Source: Clytia hemisphaerica (taxonomy: Eukaryota; Cnidaria; Hydrozoa; Leptothecata; Clytiidae). From it: a stretch of DNA of 64,000 nucleotides. Position numbers and translations under genes: made by a program. Positions within the stretch are counted from its first letter, which is position 1, and each line of letters opens with the position of its first letter. A model generated the notes under the pieces. The model made no database searches. It saw only the letters and a list, made by a program, of their open reading frames with translations, and had not been told where the DNA came from. Shown piece by piece: positions 37,601 to 45,550 of the stretch. The stretch is taken from assembly GCA_902728285.1 (NCBI GenBank), contig CACVBU010000956.1, positions 561,536 through 625,535 on the forward strand, read 5' to 3'.

Positions 37601-38321
37601 ACTACGGAGATAATTAATTACGGGAATTTTGTGAACAAGTTTAGAAATTGTCTCCGTTTCTTTTTTTTTTTCAAATATAAACTATGCAAGCCGTAGTGAA
37701 AATCAAGATGGCTGACGAAACAGCGATGAAGGCAGTTTTAATCGATTTTCGTGGATTTTAGGCGTTTGACGTTTTCAAGGTTGGGTGGGTGGTTCAGCAA
37801 TTAAAACGTCAATTGACGTTCTTCTAACCTAGAATCGATTTGTGACTGACCCCTAAAACTGCACTTGAGAAAAAATAACTGAACTCTGCATCTGAGGTTA
37901 AAAAACAGTCACTTGCACTTGCACTTACACTGGAAAACCTCAAATTTTGCACCTGAAAAACTCAAATTTTGTACCTGCACTTGACTTTTTCGGAGTCGAG
38001 TTTGTGCACTTCAAGATATCTTGAACAAACAGACAAACGTGCCACACTCTGCAAACAAACACTGGGTGCAGCAGTGCAAAGGCTTCAAAATAAAGAACAA
38101 TGAAATCTGATATTTTGTAATCTTAACCAAGCAACAATAAGCTGATAATATGCAAGGAACGAGGTTGGGTTGATGGATGGCTGGATGGGGATGATATTAT
38201 AATATATGAAAAAATCACTTACCCACCAAAGGTAAACAAGGGTGAAAATGAGAAGAAGAATTGCTGTAGTAGCAAGTGCAAGGTAATCTGATGATCCTAT
38301 ATTTGTTATCAATTGCCTCAT
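13669..38321 (-). CDS. CYP20A1: CYP20A1-type cytochrome P450, complete, 12 exons
   Basis: Exons (minus strand): 38321-38223, 24776-24721, 20065-19896, 19455-19310, 17253-17083, 16760-16682, 16377-16250, 15936-15882, 15677-15557, 15289-15178, 14297-14233, 13915-13669. Every junction has GT/AG and matching phase; the sum is 1449 nt, 482 aa plus TAA (human 462 aa). Exon 1 gives Met and an ER signal anchor (about residues 13-33). Exon 2 gives the proline hinge (IPGL), and exon 3 opens with the CYP20-like GNL...GLHQFL stretch. The I-helix is 292-301 with GGFHTT, the K-helix ExxR is E350-R353, FDPDRF is 402-407, and the heme loop FGFAGKRKCPG is 422-432 with Cys430 as predicted iron ligand. The VVSL, VPL.QHML and DRF stretches match human CYP20A1 best. 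The substrate is unknown, as for the human orphan. The I-helix has His297 where most P450s carry an acid before Thr. Intron 1 (13.4 kb) contains a GPCR gene on the other strand. Confidence 0.93.
14298..15177. other. CYP20A1 intron with a degenerate TTAA-type MITE
   Basis: From about 14570 to 14905 the intron repeats 'gggaatttaatttggcgg' blocks and ends ...aaaatttcttcctttaa. This is the reverse-strand relative of the element at 3628-4086, including a shared 'ttggccaaaa' core. A matching left terminus was not found. Confidence 0.55.
17254..19309. other. CYP20A1 intron 4, no supported feature
   Basis: Contains short open frames (for example 17870-18151) with no recognisable domain, poor initiation context and no splice partners. 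No TIR element was seen. Confidence 0.5.
19497..19715. mobile_element. Small TA-flanked MITE in a CYP20A1 intron
   Basis: The ends AAGGGACA and TGTCCCTT, with subterminal gtaaac/gtttac blocks, are flanked by TA at 19495-19496 and 19716-19717. It is 219 bp, just upstream of exon 4. Confidence 0.65.
20422..20898. mobile_element. TA-flanked MITE with repeated GGGCCGG boxes
   Basis: The ends CCTTATTGGCC and GGCCGATAAGG are flanked by TA (20420-20421 and 20899-20900). The inside carries about seven 'gggccggcgtaaa' boxes clustered towards the ends around an AT-rich core. The boxes resemble transposase-binding subterminal repeats. It lies in CYP20A1 intron 2. Confidence 0.75.
22408..22622. mobile_element. 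TACACG-type MITE, copy 2
   Basis: The ends TACACGTTTTTTTAGATTTAA and ...TTAAAAAGAAAACGTGTA are inverted. The interior ('ctcattctcagcctcagcat', 'gtttcttagtttttaggc') is shared with a truncated relative at about 34450-34764. Confidence 0.75.
22690..23750. repeat. 48-bp minisatellite, about 22 copies
   Basis: The unit ataaagcaatagataaacga...gtgaataaagtagcgaagtggcaagttg recurs every 48 bp (for example 22805 and 22853). As 48 is a multiple of 3, each copy keeps frame and several long open frames arise on both strands. These are by-products of the array. Variant units alternate (gtggcgagtt, actcgcaagtc), indicating higher-order structure. Confidence 0.92.
23790..24147. mobile_element. Deleted copy of the palindromic TA element
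   Basis: Ends AAGTCTATTCACG and AGAGTGAATAGACTT with TA on both sides (23788-23789 and 24148-24149). The sequence jumps from the left terminus to the middle of the 7557-8233 element and keeps only the right arm, so the palindrome is lost. Confidence 0.85.
25166..27430 (-). pseudogene. Broken non-LTR retrotransposon (LINE) reverse transcriptase
   Basis: Minus-strand fragments in RT order: about 27430-27300 (LRKAIMLRSKLKN...RNYVVN, N-terminal side), 27298-27260 (MMDLSKAFDC, the catalytic-region LSKAFD motif), 25990-25800 (NSLVANPEKFQ, VKLLGVTID), 25795-25660 (YLNQEQADLIFNSF with stops) and 25423-25166 (FNYRAGQAWNRLPNEI, C-terminus). The pieces are separated by deletions and by inserted repeats, including the CAGTAGCG repeat from 25975 and a low-complexity 'aaaaagtcaaa' stretch at about 25550-25650. 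It cannot function. The fragments fit a CR1/L2- or Jockey-like clade; I cannot place it further. Confidence 0.8.
25975..27170. repeat. Interspersed repeat starting CAGTAGCGTGGTGGCAGGGG, copy 1
   Basis: This sequence recurs, interrupted, at 39107-47150. It begins CAGTAGCG, has 'gaggctttttgaaggggcgc' and 'ccgctcacttcgctcgcatg'-type blocks, and runs to 'gcatgcattggggattatgg' and 'gtgtcggtgaagaggataaa'. The start is hAT-like, but no matching right end was found. At 26490-26493 it has an uninterrupted TTAA exactly where the second copy carries a 7-kb insertion. Confidence 0.7.
27500..29290 (-). pseudogene. Broken Penelope-like retrotransposon (3' part)
   Basis: Minus-strand fragments in the expected order: 29281-29084 (RT thumb side, FTVEENPSRFLDTQI), about 29060-28900 (VYRKPN, an in-frame stop, then HWTSK...YKRNAI and FEAEKQAVRSKF), about 28890-28760 (VINQFEEE...EIPFCEKNE) and 28055-27642 (LFPLKDKNPYPACKIY, the GIY-YIG-type motif with CSCGQIFIGETKRN, ending in a NGVT tail). 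The GIY-YIG endonuclease next to the RT end is the mark of Penelope-like elements. It has stops, a frameshift, no 5' half and an inserted palindromic element at 28058-28750, so it is dead. Confidence 0.88.
28058..28750. mobile_element. Palindromic TA element inside the Penelope-like pseudogene
   Basis: The ends AAGTCTGTCTCG and AGAGAGACTT are flanked by TA (28056-28057 and 28751-28752). The arms of about 330 bp meet near 28400. It shares termini and the 'aaagatattcgtgagtggaa' block with the 7557-8233 element. It interrupts the retrotransposon codon-exactly: removing the insert and one TA puts both sides back in frame. Confidence 0.92.
29319..29623. mobile_element. Hairpin MITE with a second MITE in its loop
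   Basis: Outer inverted arms of about 45 bp: tagcgtagacaggaggggcg and its complement at about 29578-29618. The loop contains a complete TACACGC-type MITE at 29393-29547. The outer target duplication is unclear. Confidence 0.8.
29393..29547. mobile_element. TACACGC-type MITE, copy 3 (nested)
   Basis: TACACGCTTTTTCTTTTATAA at the left and ...TTATAAAAAAAAGCGTGTA at the right, 155 bp. It is inserted in the loop of the hairpin MITE at 29319-29623. Confidence 0.82.
29744..29781 (+). promoter_or_regulatory. Splice acceptor upstream of the GPCR start
   Basis: tttcatttag ends at 29754, 27 bases before the ATG. As with DHCR7, an intron-less CDS preceded by a good acceptor fits a 5'-UTR intron or spliced-leader addition. 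Confidence 0.55.
29782..30675 (+). CDS. Orphan class A G-protein-coupled receptor, intron-less
   Basis: A 297-aa single-exon ORF with seven hydrophobic segments. Rhodopsin-family marks in order: GN in TM1 (FFGNIFC), LATSDLL in TM2 (LAxxD), Cys before TM3 (PCELKSF), YDRF at the end of TM3 (a DRY variant), a basic third loop, and NSAVNPFLYIW in TM7 (NPxxY). The retinal lysine of opsins is absent: Phe lies six residues before the Asn of NPxxY. It is therefore not an opsin; amine, peptide or lipid ligands cannot be told apart. The extracellular N-terminus is only about 20 aa and lacks a signal peptide, which is normal for the class. It lies entirely in intron 1 of the CYP20A1-type gene, on the opposite strand. 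An acceptor precedes the start and AATAAA follows the stop. Confidence 0.9.
   Translation: MVCIMDEGYLYIDPTFRNIASFFFAMSAMIAFFGNIFCLIVLWRNSDGSKANKILSSLATSDLLCSINNIPAVIYMMHHGHTQTNIPCELKSFVNVITLLSINCSVCSIILVTYDRFVLINNPFTYDDLLSEQKVNFIIMFIWMIGLVVSIIAVLYQPFYIASTSIFLIVTTLVLILSYFLLWRAVRKIQRNTAAIQIPEDAQSDNIRLAKKVSIFIIFYLVAIIPTFIYVLLSLGFHALPDHTKSQLYLFSLFTLFSNSAVNPFLYIWKDPEFKITCKRLLKKNKVTAFFIQESIN
30714..30719 (+). terminator. Polyadenylation signal of the GPCR gene
   Basis: AATAAA, 38 bp after the TAA stop. Confidence 0.65.
31239..31583. mobile_element. 345-bp MITE with 9-bp target duplication
   Basis: The ends TAGGCTGCACGCATCC and GGATGCGTGCAGCTTA are inverted. The exact 9-bp direct repeat gggtctata flanks them (31230-31238 and 31584-31592). 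A second inverted pair, ggggatgcgtatcgt and its complement, lies just inside. A 9-bp duplication suggests Mutator-like mobilisation. Confidence 0.85.
31593..37096. other. CYP20A1 intron 1, mostly featureless
   Basis: No exon or domain was recognised. It contains a (gggggaatctttgttttttt)n minisatellite of five to six copies (about 33630-33745) and a truncated TACACG-type MITE (about 34450-34764, right end aacgtgta). Confidence 0.5.
37097..37274. mobile_element. 178-bp TA-flanked hairpin MITE
   Basis: The arms are gacctttttcaaagagacaa and its complement, continuing through 'gttgaataattatgtagtcc'. TA lies on both sides (37095-37096 and 37275-37276). It is nearly a perfect hairpin. Confidence 0.88.
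37340..37853. mobile_element. 514-bp MITE with TAA target (Harbinger-type)
   Basis: TIRs of about 48 bp start GGGGTCAGTCACAAATCGAT and are almost perfect. TAA flanks both ends (37337-37339 and 37854-37856), the TWA target typical of PIF/Harbinger elements. It lies in CYP20A1 intron 1, 0.4 kb from exon 1. Confidence 0.88.
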
Positions 38322-40784
38322 CCTTCTCTTTTCTTCTCAAAAATCAAACCAACATAAAAATTTCTTCTGGTTAAGTTAATGCTGAAACTCTGCAGTGAAA
38401 CACGACATCACCGGCAAAATAGAAAGTGAAAGTATTTGGGGGTTGGGGCGAGTCGAAGTTATCTAGATTTGATTGGAGTTTTTTTGGAATTGGTACCACT
38501 GACCTTTATATAAAGGTCAGTGATTGGTACCCGAGGAGAAGCCATTGCAATGTTAAAAATTAACGCTACATCATCAAGAGAATTTGAGGAAAAGTAGACC
38601 TAGCGCTCTCGATGCATTTACACCGCTATCGAATAGTGCCGCCATTAGGGTACCAATTTTCAAAAAACTCCGATCGAAGATTTTGCTTGGCTGGGATTGA
38701 GAAGCTTGGTCCAGGGTATATAAAGGTCAGTGGTGGAAATAAACCTTTCCCTCAACCTCGTCCCCGTGTATCCCAGGCTTTATTTACGTTACTGATTGAC
38801 GCCAGAGAATATTATATATTATCTAGCGCTATCAGTAAGCATAAAAAAGCTGATAATGCGCAGGGAACGAGGTTGCCTTTCCCTTAGACGTGGGGGGCGT
38901 ACGGGAAAGCGGTTTTGCGCGGTTTGTCGGTTTCGGCCCTTTTTTTGTCGGTTTATTGGTGAAGAGCTCGAAATATGTCGGTTTATCGGTGAAGGGTAAA
39001 CATCACGGTGTCGGTGATTGAGCTGTTTTTGTTCGGTTTTGTTAAATAACATATGTTCAGCAATAGCCCATTAGTAAAAGCTCTGATGGAAAAAATTGTT
39101 TACATACAGTAACGTGGTGGCAGGGGGGCAACTTCCTCCTCCCAGTGGAGGCTTTTTGAAGGGGCGCTCAAATTTAAGCTCTTTTTTGGAAAAAATTTTC
39201 CCGCTCGCGTCAAACAGAGTCAACTTTTTGCATTGATTTTTTTAGAATAGGCATAACCAATAATAGTTCCTCAAGGATCGTATGTGGAATTTTTCATAAG
39301 ATTTGTCATATATTATATGCCTGATTTTAAAGTTTTTATAATTCTATAAAGTTATTAAAATAATTTAACGTGGTTTTATTTTGTTCCTTTTCTAGTCGAA
39401 AATTTTGTGCTCGCTTCGCTCGCATTTCAGTATCATTATACTCTAATTGGCTCTACGCAATTCATCTCGATAAACAATGTCGCAAATTTTTCTTGCACGC
39501 TTTGCTCGCATTTCCTAAATGTTTCTAAAATGACCAAAAGTTCAAGTTAAGGTATGTGTTCACCTTTCTTGACACATTCTCTTTAATTGATCATATCTTT
39601 AGAACAACAAATTTTTATATACCAAAAGTATATATTTTCTGAAAGCCAATAAGATTCTCTTTCTAATGGTAAAAGTTTCAGCTGGATTTAAAAAACTGGG
39701 CAGGATATAATTAAAATCTTAAGAATTTTAACCTTACCTACTTCAAAGAAGTTAAAGTCACCCATAGCTTTTGAATTTTGAAAAAATAATTTCGATTAAA
39801 TTATGTTCCCAATAGATTAAACTAACAAAATTTCTTAGGATTTTTTTTGGGATTGACTTTAACTCTTTAAATCCTAAATTCTGTAAAAATATCGATAAAA
39901 AAGTAAATTTAAATGTGATTTTTTCAGTTATCTGTAAATTGAGGAAAAACAACTCGGTTAGAAATAAAATCCTTAGACACTTTTTAAGTTTGATCTTTTG
40001 GGAATCATATAAAAAAAGAATGAAGTTGATATCTCAATGCTATGGGTGACTTTAACTTCGTTAAAAGTAGTATGGTGTGGTAAAATTTCGTTTTTTTCTA
40101 CATCAATTTGAAATTTTTAACGAGATGATTGCTGTTTATTTGAGTAATCAGTGAAATGTGTCAAAAATATTACTACACTGGGCGAAATCTTGTCTTTCCA
40201 TTTTCGAAAGATGTTGAGAAGATCAACTTTCGACAAATTTCCAAAATTTTCGAAACATGAAGTTTCAAATTTGTTGAAAGATATTGGAAGCTCATCTTTC
40301 GATGTCTTTCGACTTTTAGGAAGATGAACTTCTCTATTTTTCCAAGATTTGGAAAGACGAACTTACAAGTTTGTTGAATTTTGTTGAAAATTCATCTTCC
40401 AACAACTTTCTCTTTTTCGAAAGACGAACTTCTCTGTATTTCAAAAGTTTTGAAATATGAACTTTCAATTTTTCAAAAAGATGTCGAAAAGTCGTTTATT
40501 GACGTCTTTCAACTTTTCGAAAGATGAACTTCTCTGTATTTCAAAAGTTTTGAAATATGAACTTTCAATTTTTCAAAAAGATGTCGAAAAGTCGTTTATC
40601 GACGTCTTTCAACTTTTCGAAAGATGAACTTCTCTGTATTTCAAAAGTTTCGAAATTTGAACTTTCAATTTTTTTAAAAGATGTCGAAAACTCCTTGAAA
40701 CTCGTATATCGACGTCTTCCAACTTTTCGAAAGGCGAACTTTTACACTTTTACGTTTAATGTTTAATGTTTAATATTTTTTAAA

Positions 40785-40987
40785 TACACGCTTTTTTATA
40801 GGAACAATTTTAAAAGAACACGAGTTTGCTGATTTTAATGGGTTTTAATAGATTTTAAGCCATTTTAATTTCTTAAGGAAAAAAAATAATCGTAAGAACA
40901 TTTAACCCTAAAAACCTCGAAAAATTAAGAACAGTCCAGACAGCCCAGCCTGAGCCAAAATTTTCTGGTTCTTCTTATAAAAAAAGC
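40785..40987. mobile_element. TACACGC-type MITE, copy 4, right end lost
   Basis: Starts TACACGCTTTTTTATAGGAA and ends ttcttataaaaaaagc without the final GTGTA. It is inserted in the subterminal array of the CACTG element. Confidence 0.6.
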
Positions 40988-41771
40988 AAAAATTTCGACG
41001 CTCGTATTTCGACGTCTTTCAACTTCTCGAAAGATGAACTTCTCTTGGTTTTTCCATGTTGCTGAAAGAAGGACGCGCCAAAACGTTTACGAACCAAAGT
41101 CCGCACTGATGATTACCGGGGATCAAAAAGACTATTTGAAGCATAATTTTTGACGTTTAAAACACAAGAAGATACTAAAATATCTAAATTTCTTGTAAAA
41201 TGAACTAGTTCTAAGTGTATTACATACACAGTTTATGGTTAAGTACTGTAAATATAATACCCACATCATTGGAAGTACTTTTGCAAACCCCCGGAAAAAA
41301 ACTTAGATTATTTTCGAATGTTATGATTTATGATTGCCGGCAAAATTTATTTTTGTAATTTTGAAACTGGAAGCTGGAGAGTGGAAGGCAGTGTGTGTGT
41401 GTGATGAGGAAGACAGCAAACCAAAGCAAAGCCAAAATGCAGTGCAAATGGAAACTTTATTCTAAAGATATGAAATGGGAATCAAAAGAAGCTAAGGTGA
41501 GCTCCTTTTTATATATTTCTAATTATCAACCACACTTCAATCATACTTCAATCACATGGCTACACCACAGCTTTTCAAAGCTATGGGCAGTTCAAGTTAT
41601 AGTCTGTTAACTCCCAGTGGACGATCCTCCCATTGGGAGGCACTTAGAGGCAAAGTTGGGTATGTTTCGCTGCTGGTGACAGGGTCCCATTTTTAGGCTC
41701 CATAGCCATCAGACGGCTGACCAATTAAATCAGAAAAATTTCAAAACAAATGAACTACGCAGCTCTGCTAG

Positions 41772-42117
41772 AGGACCCTGCCGACGCACCGGACTGTCCG
41801 GTGTATTTGTCCGGTGGCAAAAAGTATCCTTTCGCTACACCGGACGCAATAAGTCCGGTGTCAGTCCGGTGTTGCCTACAGGGAATTTTGGACGCCGGAC
41901 ATTTATGAAACAAAAAATTAAGAAGCACCGGACGCACCGGACTGGTCATGTCTGGTGTTTTGATTGTCCGGTGAGAAAAAATATCCTTCTCCGACACCGG
42001 ACATCCGACTTCCCTAAGTCCGGTGTAGAAATTGTCCGGTGGTAAAAAGAATTCTCATTTTACACCGGACTTTCGCGTGTCCGGTGTTCGTTAAGTCCGG
42101 TGCGTCGGCAGGGTCCT
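41772..42117. mobile_element. 346-bp hAT-type MITE made of rccggac boxes
   Basis: The ends AGGACCCTGCCGACGCACCG and its complement are flanked by an exact 8-bp duplication, tctgctag (41764-41771 and 42118-42125). Inside, gtccggtg/caccggac boxes repeat about 15 times on both strands. Its GC content far exceeds the surroundings. Confidence 0.9.
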
Positions 42118-42579
42118 TCTGCTAGTAGTAGTACTCTACCATTTTTGTTTTGATTTAATGTTGTATTTTAATGACCAACCAGCCAGGTCAATCATACGAG
42201 AGCTATGCATGTTAGCCTCCACTGATGTAAGTTACCCAATCTCACGGTATATGACAGGTTCCCAAAAAATTAGATTTTTGATTATTTTGGACAATCTTCA
42301 GGGTGGAAATCAGAATCTTTTAATTTTTCATCTACTTTTATTAATTTTTGCCACTTTTCAGGGTGAAAATGGGGAAAAATTTTCAATTTTTCGTTCTGAC
42401 AGAGTCCCAATTTTGCCGAAAATTCATATCTGACAGGGTCCACTTTTCAAACTCCAACGGCACATCCCTGTCGGCTGTCTAGATCAGTGCCCCACCCCCT
42501 AGGTGAAAGCCTCCTTTTCAAAAGTTTTCCACCTAGGACGTTTTAATACCAATTTTTTATTTATTATAATGTGTAATGT

Positions 42580-43145
42580 ATATACAGGAATTCTTCTTGA
42601 TAATCAACCAAGTAGGGGGTCAAGCAGCTAGTACAAGACATGTCATCTATAATGCCTTTTCGTAAGAAGCTGGTAACATCATCACACATACCACGAGTGG
42701 TCCTAAATCCGACGTAGTCTTTCAAAGATACAAACTAAAATGAAAACAATATAGATATACTGCGCGGATGCATCTGAAGCAAACATAGAATTTTTTTCAT
42801 ACCCGTTATTTGGGGGTTGGAATTAAGCAAGGCTGTCAAATTTAGGACCACTCACGGTATACACTTAGTACTTTCCTTGAAAATAGGTTTTCGACCGTTA
42901 CAGTGACAGATAAAAAGAATATAATCAGATAAAATAATATCTGGACCCTTTAGAACCTTTAAATTTTTTCATCTTTCAATAGGAGATTACAACATTTTAG
43001 AAAACATTTTAGATACCTAATAAATTTCTCTGACAACCTGCAAACCGATTTTAAGATTTTTTTAAGGAAATCAAATTCACATAACACACCACCAGGTACC
43101 AACTGGTATGATGTCTTGTACTAACTGCTTGATCCCCCTGGACCA
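42580..43145. repeat. Imperfect foldback inside the CACTG element
   Basis: Left 'gggggtcaagcagctagtac' and right 'gtactaactgcttgatcccc' are inverted, as are the inner 'ccacgagtggtcctaaat' and 'atttaggaccactcacgg'. Ends and target duplication are not clear. Confidence 0.55.
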
Positions 43146-45290
43146 AAGCTGGTCACTTTTGTTTTAACTAGTTGTCTTTCCATTTTCAGGAGATAAAATA
43201 AAAGTTGGTTGGTTGGAATGCAAGCTGTCAGATCATTTTATTTTGGAAAATTCTTATTCTGACTTCCCTGTTAGAATTAATGAAGTCATAACATGGTTGA
43301 AGTTAAAAATGATGTTAAATTAAACTCAACGTGGAATATCAAATGATAACATAGCTGAAGGTAGGCCTTTTAGACATAGTTTTTTAGTCTAAAAACAAAG
43401 AAATGTTGACGTTTTTGTTTTCGCTATGGAACTGAAAAAGATGACATGATTAAATGCACATTTTTTAATAAGCAACTCCAATTTTCTGGTCAGGCCTAGG
43501 GTTGCTTAGCATTCTGGTCCATTTTCTGAAAAAATTGCTTTGAATACCCCTAATATTATACCATATTTATGTGTATTGGGTCAAAGGGCTATAGTTGGCC
43601 ATGGTTAGATCATCTAAAACAGCTGTCACTTTTTGAGATAGTGGAAAATAATTGACAAATTTGAGGCCTCAAGCCTTAGCAGCCTGATTGCTTATAAAAA
43701 ATGTGTAGAACAGAGAAATTACTTTTTAAACTCTGAGGTGGCAAGCTTTACAGTGTGTCAAATTTTCATAAAACTTTCATGTTTATAGGATACATCGAAT
43801 GTGTGTCGATAATGAGCCATTGAAGTTTTGGGGATTTCATTGAAAATAGATTCATTTTATCCATTGAACAAGGAACAAAATACAACACGGTAAGTATTTT
43901 TTGTAATATAATCCAGTAATACAAGACTATTGATGATACTATTCCATTGTACATCAAAAGAAGCTAAAATTTTGTTACAGTACACAAAGTCTTGACCTAA
44001 GTTCAAAATATTTTTGAAAATAGGTTTTTGTAACCTTTTTTAGAACTCTTTAGAAATAGAAACAATCTGAATAATTTGTCTTACTAAAGGGTCTTTCTAC
44101 TATAGTCTACTGAAAGCTGTAAATAACTTATCAACAATTTTACAAACCTCTTTTAGTTATACACCATTTTGTATGCCTGGATTTCAATACTGATTCAATT
44201 TCTATTTGTTTTATTAGGGTCATGACGTAAGGACAGTTACTGGCTGATTTTGAAATGCACTTGAAAAACGATGCTGCAAAACAAAAATGTATGTTGCTGC
44301 CATGCAATCAAGATATTTATATGCTTCATGTGGTAGTTCGTTTCAACTTCGAAAATAATAACTTGGTAATATTTTCATTGCAATAATTGGTTGCTGAATG
44401 ATAGAAGCTATTCTTGTACTCTTTAATGCTTAATTGTAAGATTCAATCTGTACCATCTTCAAGGGATTGACAATACTGTACCATCACGTGTTGTATAGCA
44501 CAATAACCTCAGTCTAATAAGTGAACAACTAAACTGAGGACTGGAGTGAGATTGTGGGTCATAATTTTGGAAAATATCACCGTAATATAATTTTATGATT
44601 TTTTCTGAAAAGGGCTTAAAAACCTTCATTTTCGACTACTCTAGGTCCCAAGTATATTATAAATTATGATAAAATATTGCAAAATCTAATAGGTGGGGGT
44701 CTGAATAACAAGGTGGAGTTTAAAAATTTTCGGTCTGGTTCAGATTTATGCTTCTTTTACTGTGTAGATTTTTCGTTGGATAATGTGTTTAAGGTTTGAA
44801 AATATTCTTCAAAAGCATTCAAAAATATCCCAGAATATGTTAAATTGAGAAAATGGAGAGACTTTTGGTTTACCCCTGAAATTAATTTTGTCAAAATATC
44901 GGAGTCCACAATTTTTTTTAAAAAATTACAAAGTAGGTGGGACGTTTATTCAGACTAGGGCATTTTGGGAAAATCATCTTAATATCAGTTTTTAATAATG
45001 ACTTGTACTTTATGGTTTTTCTACCCTCCCCTATAATTGTGCACAAAAGAATTTATTTGGGATAGCTTTCATTATTCATAGTGTCATCTTTTTAGAGTGA
45101 TTTGCATAATTTTTTAATTTATTTAACAGTATTTTTATATTTTTCATACTTTTATAGAAATTTCAATGTATCCTTTAATGTCCTTTGAAGCCCTATGGCC
45201 AATCTATTCCTTGATAGGGACTAAGATTCTAAAAACTTATAATTTAGATTAGTTATTATATTATTGAAAATGAAATTAGATCATAGAAAT
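43146..45290. other. Interior of the CACTG element, no supported gene
   Basis: AT-rich. No long open frame, transposase motif or inverted repeat was recognised. Confidence 0.45.
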
Positions 45291-45550
45291 TACACGCATT
45301 TTTTATAAGAACCAGTAAATTTCTTGCTCAGGCCGGGCTGTTCTTAATTTTTGCAATTTTTCAGGCTTAAATGTTCTTATGATGTTCTTAGCCGCTTAGT
45401 TTCTATACTTAAAAATCAGTTAAAATCTGTTGAAATTAGTGTTTTAATAATTTCTGAAAGCTGAGGCTCAGATCGTTCTTAATTGTTTTTAAGTTTTGGC
45501 CAAATTTCAGCCTCGTGTTCTAATAAAATTGTTCTTATAAAAAACGTGTA
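45291..45550. mobile_element. TACACGC-type MITE, copy 5
   Basis: TACACGCATTTTTTATAAGAA and ...TTCTTATAAAAAACGTGTA, 260 bp, within the CACTG element. Confidence 0.8.
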
